The notes below the pieces were generated by a model. That model made no database searches. It saw only the letters and a program-made list of their open reading frames with translations, and was not told the origin of the DNA. Shown one piece after another: positions 12,120-24,506 of a DNA stretch of 64,000 nucleotides (its first letter is position 1; every line of letters starts with the position of its first letter). This DNA comes from Mytilisepta virgata (lineage: Eukaryota > Mollusca > Bivalvia > Mytilida > Mytilidae): assembly GCA_028015205.1 (NCBI GenBank), contig CM051519.1, forward strand, positions 42,451,979 through 42,515,978. Direction: 5' to 3'. Made by a program: the position numbers and the translations under genes.

Positions 12120-12620
12120 ATAACCACGAAAAAGCATAGATAGTTCATATCATGATGTACATGTGCACCAATTTTCATCATGATGTGACCCAATCTTCAT
12201 AGACAAAAGCTTAAACGCAAACCTTAACATGAGGATTCATCATCAAATATCCCAACCGTTAAATTTAGGTCAAGACCTTAAAACAGCCTATATTTTAGAA
12301 AGTTCATATCATGACTTACATGTGTAACAAGTTTCATAAAAATGGGACCCCATCTTTATAGAAAAAAGCTTCAACGCAAACCTTAACCTGAGGATTCACT
12401 ATCACATTTCTCATGTTCACTGAACCGTGAAATTTAGGTCAAGACCTTATAACAGCATATATTTTGGAAAGTTCATATCATGACTTACAGTGTAGATGTG
12501 TACCAAGTCTCTTGATGATGTGAAAAAGATTTCAACCCAAACCTTAACCTAGGAACGAATGAACGAACGGACGGACGCACAAACCGAAAGTCTATATGTC
12601 CCCAACTATTGGTGCTGGGA
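12120..12620 (+). repeat. Tandem repeat element, about 175-180 bp unit, 2.5-3 copies
   Basis: Units begin GTTCATATCATGA and contain CAAACCTTAACMTGAGGATTC and TTTAGGTCAAGACCTT. The array ends in GAACGGACGGACGCAC and GGGACATAAAA. Present in copy B at 62282-62790. Resembles the core of non-autonomous Helentron-like elements, by analogy only. Confidence 0.65.
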
Positions 12621-13072
12621 CATAAAACTATACATCATGGAGGGTTGATAAACAGCCTTGGTTCTTGTAAACATTCCAGTATTCCTCTGGCATTGTCTTA
12701 ATCGGAATGCACCATTGTTTATTCTCGGTCAAAGTAGCTTTCACTTTCAAATATTTGCCATCTTATCCCCGTTACCCGTTGTTGTGCTGGAGAGAGAATA
12801 TGTTTTCCCCTATAGCCTGCACCATTCTTTCAGACATAACATTTTGTTATCTGACCGCGGCGCTTCGTGTTGTTAAAATCAAACTACATGTACATGTAGT
12901 AGTATATCCACAAATGATAGACACGAAATTTGGGTTTATAAACAACAGAATTAAGTAAACAATGAACTGATTTGGATTTCAAAAAAGTAAAAATACATTT
13001 ACATATTTTGGGTTTTAAAACATTTAGTCCTTGAGTCGAAAATGGACAAAATATACACATTTGTTCCTTGTT

Positions 13073-14135
13073 ATCCCCGCACTTCGAATGAAGTTCGGGG
13101 ATATTTGTAATCGGTCTGTCTGACCGTCCGTCTATCCATCCGTTAGATAATCTTGTCTCCAGATCTCCTCGTTCATTTTTAACTTCATGCATTTAATTTC
13201 TATACAGTATTGTGACAAACTGTATGTAGATGTGCAATATGGTTTTTGAATTTTGATTTTTAAAAATTGGGGTCCACATGGGTCGAATTTCAAAAATTGG
13301 AAGGTTAAGCTTGTGACCTAGACTACTCATACATATTTCATGTTATGCTTTAATTTCTATACAGTATTGTCACATACTGTATGTAGATGTGCAATAAGGT
13401 TTTAGAATTTTGATTTACATAAAATGGGGCCCACAGCGGTCGGATTTTGAAAATTGGAATTTAAGCTTGTGACCTAAACTCCTTATTCATTTTTCACGTC
13501 ATGCATTTAACTTCTATACAATAGTGTCCCATACTATATGTTAATGCGCAATAAGGTTTTAGAATTTTGAATTTCAAAAATTGGAGCCCACATGCGTCGA
13601 ATTTCGAAAACTGGAAATTTAAACCAAACTCCTTTCTCATTTTATGCTTTTAATTTCTATACAATATTGTCACATACTGTATGTAAATGCGCAATAAGGT
13701 TTTATAATTTTAATTTTGAAAACTTGAGGCCCACAGGGAATCAGGGATTGTATTTCGGAAATAGTGAATTTAAGCTTGTGCCTTAAACTCCTCTTTCATT
13801 TTTCATTTAGATTTAGCAAGTTTATTTGTATATAATATTGTTCTTTATTTTCTGTAGATGTGCAAAAAAGTTTTTAATTTTGAAATCTATTTTAAAGGGT
13901 TCAAATTTTGGGACCGAAAATGGTGAAATTGCTAATTTTGCCTTGTCTCTGGAAATACTCATTCACTTTTTGTTTCAGTGGTTTCATTTGTTGATAATAT
14001 TGTTCTTCGCTATGTGTAGATGTGCAATAAGATTTTCAATTTTGAAATTTGAATCAGGGTTCCAATTTTTAGACTGAAATTGTGAAATTGGTAATTTTTC
14101 ACTGTTAATTGTTTTTTGCGGGGATGGACATCGTT
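13073..14135 (+). repeat. Tandem repeat element headed by a hairpin, unit about 145-160 bp
   Basis: It starts with an inverted repeat (13073-13102, arms ATCCCCGCACTT and AAGTTCGGGGAT) and then TCCGTCTATCCATCC. About six units follow, each starting TAATTTCTATACAGTATTGT and containing GATGTGCAATAAGGTTTT. It closes with TTTTTTGCGGGGATGG near 14117, which echoes the head. The frames inside are repeat shadows. Copy B has the same element from 63235 to the window end. Confidence 0.75.
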
Positions 14136-14139
14136 TCTG

Positions 14140-15770
14140 ATGGCACCAACTTATAGTTTAATTTGGTTTACCAAATTCATTAATATCGTGTATTTTCCCT
14201 AATCTGGAATGTTCTTTATATTATCCTAGACAGGTGCAGTGATAAATGTTCAAATATATCCCACCCACAAATTAAAAAAAGTATATACGTGCAATATATA
14301 GTTTACTCTTTGAAGTTAAGTGCATGGATCTTTTGATTATGCAATTACATGTATGAAGTATGTTAATGCACGCAGGTTAAATTTATTAATGTTTTTAAAA
14401 AAAACATTATTTTAATGATTTAGGTCATTTCCCTAAAGTATCTTTTATGGTGTTTCGAAATCATCTATAACTGCGTAGAAATGATACGAGAAACAGGTTA
14501 ATGTATTCACAAGACTAATTCATAACATAGTAAAATTTTAATACGGAAAACAGCACTGGTATTTATTTTATGAAGTTTATCGTTAATCATTTTTTGGCAA
14601 CATACGAACGATTAAAACATATAAGGATTAGACCACGCCTTCTTTCATCTAATTGACCGGACTGCTTTTTTAACAAAAACAGACTTGTCGCGGTACCTTT
14701 GGGTTCCAACGATGCATCATTACTGGAGCATCCAACATTCTAAATTCGGACCAATGTTTCCAACCTGATCTCAACAGTTTTCTACGGGGCAAATTTTAAG
14801 ACAATGATAGTGCTATGACTTCTCAGAATATACATGTACGAATTCGGCTCGTATCGCTATACAATATATGTACATTGTCGGAAAATATACAATGTATTTG
14901 TACGAGCCTTAAAAACAGGTAGAAATGCGAGGTTTGTCCAGTATATCACACCTGTTCCGCGGCGAATGCTAATAAATTGTACATTTCCCGACAATGCACA
15001 GAGCCCGAGATAATTTTTTCTAGTTAAATCAGGGAGTAAATACCTCCAAGGTTTTAAGAGAGATGAGTATTTAACCTCCGAACAGCAGGATCGAAGGGGT
15101 AAAATGAAAAATTAAGGGGTAAAATGCATCTTACGTTTTACCAAATTGAATCATAAGCGCTGCTTTTTTCACCCATATTAATACTGTTGATGAACACTCA
15201 ATTACATTCCTATGTCTTGCCAATGCCGACATGTTTTTTTAAAATACCGTAGACTATAAGGGCAGAGGCAGGCACTATTTTATGAAGAGAAAAACTCTCA
15301 AGCCTTATGAAATATTTATTATGTCAATAATCACTGTAGCTTAGAGGTAAATAAATGTGAGCAATGACGCTTTGTTTTCCGAAACCTGTGCGTAGTTATT
15401 TTTGACTAAGCATAACTTTAAAGGCCAGAAAATATTTTACAAGCATATCTGTCATTTTTTAATACGTAAATGACGCTGATACGCACGTTATCTGGGGCTC
15501 TCATGCCTGCAATTATAAATTATTATCTTTTAATAAGAAAAGTCACATTTTTACCGTGTAATCTAGGGATAACATGACGTCATAAACACTGTGAACCAGC
15601 ACACAAAACTAAATTTAATTGCAAGTGGAGACAAGGGTGCCTACTAGACGAATATCTAAAAAAAGAAACCTTTTATTTTTCTACTAGAAAAAGTTGCAAG
15701 ATAAAAGAAAATACTTGGTACATCCTCGAATTTTTCTCCGATTCTGGGTCTCATGGTTCTTGAATTCAAT
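14140..15770. other. Non-coding stretch between copy A and array 1
   Basis: AT-rich sequence; I see no exon, RNA gene or clear element. A weak inverted repeat around GGCTCGTA and TACGAGCC lies near 14847-14906. Confidence 0.4.
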
Positions 15771-15774
15771 TCTT

Positions 15775-17475
15775 GAATAATATTCCCCTCTGGCAGCCAT
15801 CTTCAATGGTAGACAGGGTCATCGGAAACACTTCTGAAAAAGGACCAACTAATGACCATTGCTGCCAAGTTTTGTTCCAATTGGCCCAGTGGTTTCAGAC
15901 AAGAAGATATTTAAGTAAATTTCCCTTAAGTTCCAATCTTAAAAAAAGGACAAATATACCTAAGGAGCAATCAAAACAAACGTAATCCACTGGACAGACA
16001 AACCCGGGAAGACAAATGAACAACCACAAGCACAACAAATAAACACAGAAAACTAAAAAATAATGAACAACACAAACTCCTATAAAAACCAGGAGTGAAC
16101 CCAGGTGCTCCGGAAGGGTAAGCAGTTCCTGCTCCGTATACGGCACCCGTCGTGAAGTTCAACAAAGTCAATCCGGTGGAAGTCACAAATCGGTGGAGGC
16201 ACATGAAAGGTTACGACAGTGGAAACAGGTCTGACATCATCTTAGATATTGGAACACTGTAATGGTCAATCAATTCGTGATGACGACCGTAAAATTTCCT
16301 AAGTGATGACATCAACTTTTCCCTGATAAAACCCTGGTTAAGAAGCTTTTGTGACAGCAGAAATCGTCTTTGTCGAAAGTCAGGGTAACTCACGCATGTC
16401 CTTGAAAATCGAATAAGCTGAGAAACGTAGACGCCATCATCACGTTTGTCATAAAGTTTTGTCTTCAAACGTCCCTCATAGTCTATTTCAAGAAACAAAT
16501 CCAAATATGAAGCGGACTTTGGTGTATCTGTAGTATCCTTAATTTCAAGCTCACTGGGGTAGATAAGATGTAGACAGTCTTGGAATTTGTCGTTATTTAA
16601 ACTATGTTCGGCTCTTGCGGCCATCTTGGGTGGCGGGCGGAGTCATCGGATACAATTATGAACGAGGATTACCCAAGGACCATTACTGCCAAGTTTTGTT
16701 GCAATTGTGGTTTCAGACAAGAAGATTTTAAGTAATTTCCCCAAAAGGTCCTATTTTAAACTATGTTCGGCTCTTACGGCTATCTTGGATGGCGGGCGGG
16801 GTAATCGGTTATAATTCTGATAGATGACCACCCAAGGATCATTTCTGTCAAGTTTTGTTCCAATTGGCTTGGTGGTTTCAGACAAGATCTTTAACTAAAT
16901 TTCCCTTAGGGGTCCTATGTTAAACTATATTCGGTTCTGGTGTCCATCCTGGATGATGGGCCGGGTCATCGGATAACACTTCTGAAAAAAGAACACCCAA
17001 GGACCATTGCTGCTAAATTTTGTTCCAATAGGACAAGTGGTTTCAGACGAGAAGATCTTTTAGTAAATTTCCCATAGGGTCATTTGTTAAACTATGTTCG
17101 GCTTTGGTTGCCATCTTAGATAGCAGGCGAGGTCATCGGATATAATTGTGAAAGAGGACCACCCAAGGACCATTGCTGCCAAGTTTTGTTCTAATTGGCA
17201 GAGTGATTTCAGACAAGATCTATAAGTAAATATCCCATAGGGCCTATGTTACACTATGTTCGGCTCTGGCGGCCATCTTGGATGGCGGGCTGGGTCATCG
17301 AAAATAATTCTAAAAGAGGACCATCTAAGAACCATTACTGTCAAGTTTTGTTGTAATTGGACCTGTGGTTTGAGAGGAGAAGGTCTTAAATAAAGTTTAC
17401 GACGACGACGGACAACGCACGACGGACTCAAAGTGATGGTAATAGCTCACGTGACCCTTTGGGTCAGGTGAGCCA
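15775..17475 (-). mobile_element. Helentron-like tandem-repeat element 1 (minus), hosting an RT fragment
   Basis: Read on the minus strand, it starts near 17475 with GGCTCACCTGACCC and a hairpin partner GGGTCACGTGAGC, then GTCGTCGTCGTAAAC. Degenerate units of about 165 bp follow, with recurring GGCGGCCATCTTGGATGGC, AGGACCATTGCTGCCAAG and CTATGTTCGGCTCTGG (16619-17300, and again 15785-15950). The array is split by a reverse-transcriptase fragment at about 15970-16600. The 3' terminal hairpin is missing. Similar arrays in bivalves (pearl-type) have been linked to Helentrons; that assignment is inference. Confidence 0.65.
16211..16600 (-). pseudogene. Retroelement reverse-transcriptase C-terminal fragment
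   Basis: The minus frame contains LHLIYPSELEIKDTTDTPKS, ASYLDLFLEIDYEGRLKTKL, YDKRDDGVYVSQLIRFSRTC and LRKFYGRHHELID. These are recognisable C-terminal reverse-transcriptase motifs of a family common in bivalves. About 20 residues normally between KRDD and GVY appear to be missing, which suggests an in-frame deletion. The catalytic core is absent. The first nine residues of the longest frame come from the surrounding tandem repeat, so the fragment landed inside that array. Its 3' tail continues to about 15970. The retroelement clade is not settled. Confidence 0.7.
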
Positions 17476-18400
17476 GGAAAAGAGGAGTGTAGGTCAGAAA
17501 AAATTTCAACGGACGGACGGGCAGTCAAACGCTAGCGGTAACATTAGCCCAAAACTTTCTTTAAAAAAAAACAGTTTCAGATAGCAATGCTTTGGCAAAA
17601 TAGAAAATAAATTTATTAAAAAGTACACACACACAAACGCAAGCCACCACAGTCTATAAAGTACAAATGCACATGGAACAATTGTAACAGTAAACATTCG
17701 GTGTACATGCATACATATTTCATATACTTTGATAAACAATTATTAGGTTTCTTACCTAGTTTTCTTATCAGACTTATCCGAATTTTCCAGGAAGCTTTCA
17801 GAACTATTATCTTTTTTTAAAAAAAAAAAGAAAAAAAAAGAACTCATGCCGATCAACTACATTTCGATCAGGAGAACAGAATTAAATTTAAACATGTTAA
17901 AGTTTGGATAAATACTTTTGAAATCATGTCTTTATGAATTGTTTAGAACATAAAGGCCATCATCTCCTAGAATGTTGCGTAGTTATTTCTTATTTATTGA
18001 ATCAGGAGACCTTGGACCTAATTCACAAAGCACCAATTAATTAATTTTAAACGTGGCAAAAATGTGTTGGAACTTGTGATACCGATGCACCGTCAAGATC
18101 AATCTGCCTTATATGAATTGATGTCTTGTTCATCATAATCCTGTAACCTTTATGATAAACACGCTAATATTGTATGAGGTGATAAATGGAATATTTTTCA
18201 ATGAATAAGAGTAAAACTGAGAGTGTAAGATTTCTTTCATATACATCTCACTATGGCTTTTATTTTTTCTATACTTATATACCAATTTAATTTTCAGCTT
18301 TTAAAAAATAAGGTGGTCTTTTCAAAAAAGAGATCGTTTCAGCAAACGTTGTATATTCTATGATGACTTAGAACGTAGAAACATTCATTTCTTATATTTC
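17476..18400. other. AT-rich non-coding stretch
   Basis: No exon or RNA gene seen; contains homopolymer runs (17815-17840). Confidence 0.4.
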
Positions 18401-18413
18401 CACGTATATTATA

Positions 18414-18533
18414 GGGTTATTGCATGAATATTGGTGAATATAGTTCCGAGCAGTATATCATATTGCACGAGTGTGCGAGTGCAATATGATATACTGCGAG
18501 GAACTATATTCACCAATATTCATGCAATAACCC
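18414..18533. repeat. Near-perfect 120-bp palindrome
   Basis: Arms of 55 bp start GGGTTATTGCATGAATATTG and end in CAATATTCATGCAATAACCC, around a 10-nt loop GAGTGTGCGA. The only mismatch is a 4-nt block (CGAG on both strands of the figure instead of a complement). It abuts a second inverted repeat at 18535-18652. Confidence 0.95.
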
Positions 18534-18534
18534 T

Positions 18535-18652
18535 TTTATTATATAGTAATAAATAGTGATATTTTATCTTGTTTAGGAGTAAAATACAAGAATATACTGC
18601 ACAATTTTTTTTAATGGATTAAATAGGGAAATATTTATTACTATATAATAAA
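18535..18652. mobile_element. Small inverted-repeat element (MITE-like), 118 bp
   Basis: Perfect 21-bp terminal inverted repeats: TTTATTATATAGTAATAAAT plus A at 18535-18555, and its complement at 18632-18652. No target duplication identified. Confidence 0.7.
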
Positions 18653-18659
18653 GATGTTT

Positions 18660-19310
18660 ATTATACAACAGCTCTAAAAATTTATTAAAAACACTAATTT
18701 TATAGTATCCAGGTAGGACATGATATTGATCTTGATAATTTCGTAATATAAAAATTCTTTCATAATACATTTACAAGAAGTGCAATATGGAATTCTTTGT
18801 ATGATATAATAAATTCACAAAAACATGTAATCAACACGATCAAAGTAATTATGATAATATAAGGATTTACATTAATTATTACAACAAAAACAATAACAGC
18901 AGCAACAGACTCTTTGTTTAAGTATGCATCCTTAAAACCATTAACATATTAAAAACAGATAAAATTATCATTTTTTATAATCTAAGAAGGACTATTGTAC
19001 TCCATTAAACGTGTAAAATGTACTATTTAATGGTGTATGATGAAATGGTGCATCGTGCATCGTGCATAACGTATCGTTAATGAGGTAATTAAAAATAACG
19101 ACACGAAACACGGAAAACCAGAATAATTAACTGATTAAACGAGCAAAACGTTGCTAAATATAATAATTAAGATTTTAAATTTTAAAACATGAAAGTTAAT
19201 AAAAATCCAAATACAACTGTCTTAGCCAAACACGTGTAAATGAAATGATATTAATTCATAAAGTGCTAAAGTTAAAATTTTACCTTTTTTTTTACCTCAT
19301 ATCTCTTTTA
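18660..19310. other. AT-rich non-coding stretch
   Basis: Nothing supported beyond a short ATGGTGCATCGTGCATCGTG direct repeat near 19044-19070. Confidence 0.35.
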
Positions 19311-19314
19311 AAGT

Positions 19315-19640
19315 AAATCGTAAATCGAAGAAATTTGCACATCTTGTGCATTAAAATTGATATCAAAGAATTCATTTTTAACCGCTGCTGGTGGACTCCA
19401 AGGTATTCCCAGCTCAGCTGCTAGTATTTCGATACTAGCCCGGAATTGATACTTTAAATTTACAGATACAAAAAATGTAAAATTTGCAAAAACTAAGGAG
19501 TATCTCCATCGTGCATAGCTAGATGTCCTTTTGGATCATTGTTATGGTTTCCAGCATTTCAGGCTATGAGCACAACTGACGAGTCGTAAATCGACGAAAT
19601 GTGCACATCTTGTGCATCAAAATTGGTATCAAAGAATTTA
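19315..19640 (-). repeat. Dispersed repeat, two partial reverse copies
   Basis: GTAAATCGAAGAAATTTGCACATCTTGTGC at 19319-19350 recurs near 19585-19620 with small changes. It is the reverse of the repeat at 10705 and 36440. Confidence 0.45.
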
Positions 19641-19689
19641 GTCTTATTTTGATGTTCAAATTCATAAACTACCAAAAGTTATTTTTTGA

Positions 19690-21640
19690 ATAGATGTCAG
19701 CTATTTTCGTCCCTCACGATCGACCGTGGTCGTCGTAAACTTTTCTTGGGTGGCCCTCTTCCAAAATAGTGTGCAACCATATGGCTTCTTCTACTAAAAA
19801 TAAGGGATAGAATTCTTCGTTTGTGAAACTACGGAAAACAGATGGAACCAAACTTTGCGGAAATGGTCTATGTGAGGTCAATAGTCAAAAATGTATCCGA
19901 TTACCTGGACAAGATGGCGATCTGAGTCAAACGTAGTTGATCATAAGACCCTGTGGGAAAAGTCATTTCAATATCATATTTTTTGAAACCACTTGATTAA
20001 ATGGAACAAGACTTGGCAGCAATGGTTCTTAGATGGTTCCCATTCAGATTTGTGCCTGATGACCCTGACTGTCAACCAATACGGCCGCCACTATGGGAAA
20101 ATTCTTTAAAAATAAAATGTATCACAAAATACCTAAATAAATTTTATGCACCGTATGGCCATTTCGTTGACTAAAACAACTTGGTTAATTGAAGGCAATT
20201 TCGATCAAGATAGCGGCAACAGCCGAACTTAGTTTAACATAGGGCCATAAAGGGAAATTCATTGAAAATTATTAGTCTGAAACCACTGAGCCAAGTAGAA
20301 CCAAACTTGACAGCAATGGTCCTAAAGTGTCTCCATTCAGAATTGTTTCTAATGACCTGGTATGTCATCCAAGATATCCACCTCAGCCGAACTTACTTTA
20401 ACATATGTTACTGGGAAAATTCACTCATTCTTCCTGTCTGAAACTACTAAGTCAAACAGAAGTAAACGTGGCAGGATGTTTTAGGTTGGCCACTTTCAAT
20501 TATAATCTTGTATCCAGTGACCTAGAATGTCAACAAAGATTACCACCAAGCCATAGTTAGTATAACAGTTTCACCGACGAATCCCGGTTTACTGGGAATC
20601 ATGATTCAACTCCCTGACGATGAGCCCCGTTTAACCGCGATTGTCACATACGTTTTATATTTCCCGCTCTTGGAGCGAAAATCAAGAGTTATCTTTCTTA
20701 TATTTCATTCCCGGATATAGAAAAAAGGGGCGGATAATTTACAAAAAACCAAAATTTGAGGATTTTATATATTCTATAGTTAGGAAAATTAATTTTAGAA
20801 ATTGTTTGGCCAGATTGGATGCCAGGAGAGTATGTATTTCGTATCGACTTTAAATAAAATTTACTTACTTACTTCTTACTATCAAACGTGCCGATTTTGT
20901 CCAAAAATGACATTGACATTGATGGTTGGAACTTTATTTCTTATTTTTAATTTTTAATGAAAAAAGCCCATATTAATAGCGATTTTAAATATATATTTGA
21001 AGAATTCCAACATATCCAACCGCGTAAACCCCTGTTTGCTGCCGAATCTTCGCGTTTTCATTCAAAAACGACAAAGATCGCTAAGAGAACATATCTTAAT
21101 AACACTTGTATTCAAATAAAGAATGAATGGCCTGAAATTAATGTTCTTAAACATTAACGAAGAAGTAGCCAATAAAGTCTGCCATCTTGTCAGGGAAGCC
21201 ATCGTGCATGGGTTACTCCCTGTGGGGGGTCCATCGATGAAAGGGTTAACATAGGTTCTTATTAGAAAATTAATTTAAAAATCTTGAATTCTGTCTGATG
21301 ATATTAAATGCTACCAAGATGGCCACCACAGCAGATCTTCAACTGCAAAACAAGATCCATTTTCATAATTGTGTCCCACACCTGAACTTACTAAAACACA
21401 GACTCCTTGTAGACAATTCATGACCCTTGTAGACAATTCACTTAAAAATGTTCCCTGAAACTACTGAGCAAAAGTGAACCGAACTTGGTAGCGATGATAT
21501 TTATCCTGTGACTAAGACTGTTAACTAAGATTGCCAACAATAACTAACTTTACCAGATGTGAAAATTCGCCTCATAAAGTCTTCATGTGTGAAACTTGAT
21601 ACATTTTAAACAAATTTTTACAGCAATGGTATTTACAGCT
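19690..21640 (+). mobile_element. Helentron-like tandem-repeat element 2 (plus), degenerate
   Basis: Starts with a decayed GACCGTGGTCGTCGTAAAC and has units with GGCAGCAATGGTTCTTAGAT, AAGATGGCCACC and GCCGAACTTAGTTTAACATA. The array is interrupted by about 600 bp of other sequence at 20560-21170. Ends are worn, and no terminal hairpin was found. Two short frames in the interruption show no family features. Confidence 0.6.
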
Positions 21641-21649
21641 AGATGATCC

Positions 21650-22950
21650 AATATAAAAAATATCGAAAATTGTTTCTGCAACAAAGCATTTGGAAATAAC
21701 AAACGTTTTGGACAACTTTATTGTATAATTTAAAGTGAGTACATGGAAATGAAATATAAGAAAATAAGTAACACTGAGAAAAATTGCTTTAAATCTTTAA
21801 AGTTTTCAAAAGTATTCTTTATATAGGTACAAAGTACACGCAGACTCAATCTATGAGACTTAGGTGGTCATGTGGTTTTTCTTTATTGTAACCGACGTTC
21901 TTGGTCTTCTACTGGGCACATGCAATGTAGAAAATACTTACCAGGCTGATTCACCCTTTCTTCTCTCTGTAGTTCTTGAGATTTTGATATATTTACCGCT
22001 GTATTTCAGAATATAATGTCCTAAAATTTTGTCGTGTTTGTCTGTCTGTCCACCAGGCTTTGATTCTCACTGGAATCCTTTTGCGTTTATGGATTTGGAT
22101 TTTAAATCATTTCTAAAATTGCTGTATGTTGTGTTAAGAGTGAAAATATGCATTTTAAATTTTGATGATGGTTCGATTGTAAACAGGGAACATTCTTATA
22201 TTATGCACGTGGATTAAAATCCATCTGCGAACATGCGTTTATAATTTATATAATTTAAAGTTTAATTGTTACATGTATATATAATGAGAAAGTTCAAAAT
22301 AAGCTTTTTAATTTTTAAATTTTTTTTCTGGGGGATCAGACAAGAAGCTAAAAAAAATTCCCCCCCCCAATTTTTTTAATATATTTGAATTTATTTTACA
22401 TTTTATTTGCATTTGGAAATGTTGTTGTGGATTTAGTAATGCCTGTGTTCTTTTCAGCACTGGGATGCGAAAATAATGTTAAGTTTGATAAACAATAATT
22501 ACAGAGATATTCATTAAGGATATAGTTGACCAAAGTACTTGTAATTAATACAGGTTATATTTCAATATTTTGAAGAATTTATATTGGCTATAAATAACAG
22601 CTTTCAGTGGAATAATTTTATAGAATCCGGTTTGCTATGTGGTACGTTAATTTCAAGATATTCTAAAAATGTTGGACAGGAAGTATTAAAAATAAGACGA
22701 AGTTTAAAATTTAAAAGTACATGATTAACACTTTTCATGCAGTGACAGAATTTGTAGTTCACAAATAAAAACAAATATTTAAAATCAAGTAAATTCTAAA
22801 AATACCGTGAAAGTACAAAAGACAATTTGAAAAGTTTACAACTTCATAATGCATTACAAGTTTCATTTTAAAAAGTTTACTTCGCTTCAAAAGTTAGAAA
22901 ATATTTGTTTATTCCAACGCATATTTAAACAGAAAACTATTCAGTTCAAC
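21650..22950. other. Non-coding stretch
   Basis: No exon or element supported. G- and C-runs at 22329-22370 are low complexity. Confidence 0.35.
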
Positions 22951-22952
22951 AA

Positions 22953-23208
22953 TGTTTGTTTATTTGTTTAGTTAGGGTTTTCCGCCGTTTTCAGTACAAT
23001 TGGTTATTTCGCGACGGCCAGTTTTTATTGGTGGAGGAAGCCGGAGTACCCGGAGAGAATCACCGACCTTCGGCAGGAAAATTGGCAATCGTTGTCAATT
23101 AAGATCGGAGTTGAACACACCCCACCACAGGTGGGATTCGAAATCACAACCTCAGTGTTGTTAGGCTAGTGATCATTAGTAGTCACGACACTCGGCCACC
23201 GAGGCCCC
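22953..23208 (-). repeat. tRNA-derived SINE, nearly full length
   Basis: Minus strand: tRNA-like head GGTGGCCGAGTG (box A) and GATTTCGAATCCCACC (box B), a conserved body with CTCCGGCTTCCTCCACC and AATAAAAACTGGCCG, and a 3' tail of AAACAAATAAACAAAC type. The same family is at 24164-24380. Confidence 0.8.
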
Positions 23209-23219
23209 TAGTTGAACAT

Positions 23220-24150
23220 GTTATTATAAGTAAAAGCAAATGTAAATATAGTCACAGATAAAAAAAAAACAACAAATTTTAGATGTACATGTACTTAATT
23301 ATTTCGAATGTAAAAATTTAAATATTGTTATTGCGCATTAACTCATAGTTGTTACCATCATAATATGGTCATTGTATTTACCGTCATTTTGTGGAAGGTT
23401 AGAAGTAAAGAAAAGCTGAATCCAATATCATTTTAGACTAAGGGACACATTTACAATTCTTCGAATTAAGGAGAGATAACAGCTGTTATAAAGGTCATAA
23501 TTTTTAGCAACGATATTCGTCTCTCATATATTCAGTAGTCTCTGTGAATTGAACATACTCCATTTGATGTCGGTATATTAATATTCAAGAAAACAAGATC
23601 GACGCCTTTAGGCTATCCTAAAGTTTTGTTTTCAAATGTCTTTCGTTGTCAATTTCGAGAAATTAATAAAAAGATATGACGTTGGCGTTAATATTTCCAA
23701 CATCTCAATAACTTCATGTTTATATGGACTTGTGGTTTCATGTTTCTGTCGTTATTCATAAAGTATGGAAAAAAATTCTACGAAAAATTAAAAAAATCAA
23801 AGGATTAGGCTATTTTCATTTTGATTACATGTTATTACATGTTACTAACTCCTGTTTCAAGAGTAAATGAACAGATCGAAAGCTAGATTGATACAAGTTG
23901 TACATGAAATTATTGGAATGACAAATCTTGGTCTCTTGAAAAACTCGACCAACAAATCTCTTTAAGAAAAATGTCAACTCTAGAGTTCTTTCTGACCGAA
24001 TCAGAATTGTACGTTAAAAAGCAATGCATTTTTTTACACTTGTACAAGTGGCCAAAGATTTGGATTTGAGGTACTTATAGTAGTAATTTATTAGAAAGTT
24101 AGGACAGTGTAACCATGACAGAACCCGATGTTTTACATTAATTCTCTGAT
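23220..24150. other. Non-coding stretch between two SINE copies
   Basis: No exon, RNA gene or element supported. Confidence 0.35.
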
Positions 24151-24163
24151 AATAGAGATAACT

Positions 24164-24380
24164 CAGTGACCGAGTGGTCTAGGTAGTTCGTCGTGACTAC
24201 TAATGATCACTGGCCTGTCAACACTGAGGCTGTGAATCTCACCTGTGGCGTGGTAAGCTTAATTGACAAGGATTGCCGGACAAGTTCTCCGGCTTCCTCC
24301 ACCAATAAAAACTGGCCGCAGCGAAATAGCCAAATGTGCTGAAAACGGCGTAAAACCCCAAATAAACAAACAAACTAATA
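24164..24380 (+). repeat. tRNA-derived SINE
   Basis: Box A GTGACCGAGTGG, worn box B CTGTGAATCTCACC, body TCTCCGGCTTCCTCCACC and AATAAAAACTGGCCGCAGCG, tail CAAATAAACAAACAAAC. Same family as 22953-23208 in opposite orientation. Confidence 0.8.
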
Positions 24381-24451
24381 ATAGTCGAAAAATTGAATAT
24401 GTTTACAATTCATCTCAGTTTCATTGTGTTATATTTACCATTTTGTATACT

Positions 24452-24506
24452 GGAAATTTCAAAATGTATCTATAACAAGATATTATAGATACATTTTGAA
24501 ATTTCC
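24452..24506. repeat. Perfect 24-bp-arm hairpin
   Basis: GGAAATTTCAAAATGTATCT plus ATAA, loop CAAGATA, then the exact complement. Followed by an A-run. Confidence 0.85.

Larger units (their letters stand above)
1848..13838 (+). repeat. Segmental duplication copy A
   Basis: This stretch matches 52571-64000 in the same orientation. Homology starts at GTCATAACGA (1848 against 52571) and runs to the last base of the window (13838 against 64000). Identity is about 95% in the left half and close to 99% in the right half by eye. Main differences: an 841 bp transposon present only in A (2443-3283), about 185 bp present only in B near 56036-56220, and extra sequence in B at about 53440-53553. The true right end of copy A lies beyond the visible part of B. 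A contains one complete gene, one SINE and three kinds of tandem array. Confidence 0.95.

Noticed and set aside
12884..13192. 102-codon minus frame conserved in both copies (63046-63354)
   Set aside because: Conserved only because the whole duplication is; no domain, and it overlaps the repeat head.
13592..14077. Two plus-strand frames of 64 and 83 codons
   Set aside because: They lie in the hairpin-headed tandem array and repeat with its period.
13073..14135. Regular repeats that could suggest a CRISPR array
   Set aside because: Units are about 150 bp, degenerate throughout with no unique spacers, in a eukaryotic genome.
16211..16624. Treating the 137-codon frame as an intact gene
   Set aside because: It is a chimera of tandem-repeat sequence and an internally deleted RT fragment.
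20641..21157. Two plus-strand frames of 70 and 66 codons
   Set aside because: No recognisable domain, no splice context, located in an interruption of a tandem-repeat element.
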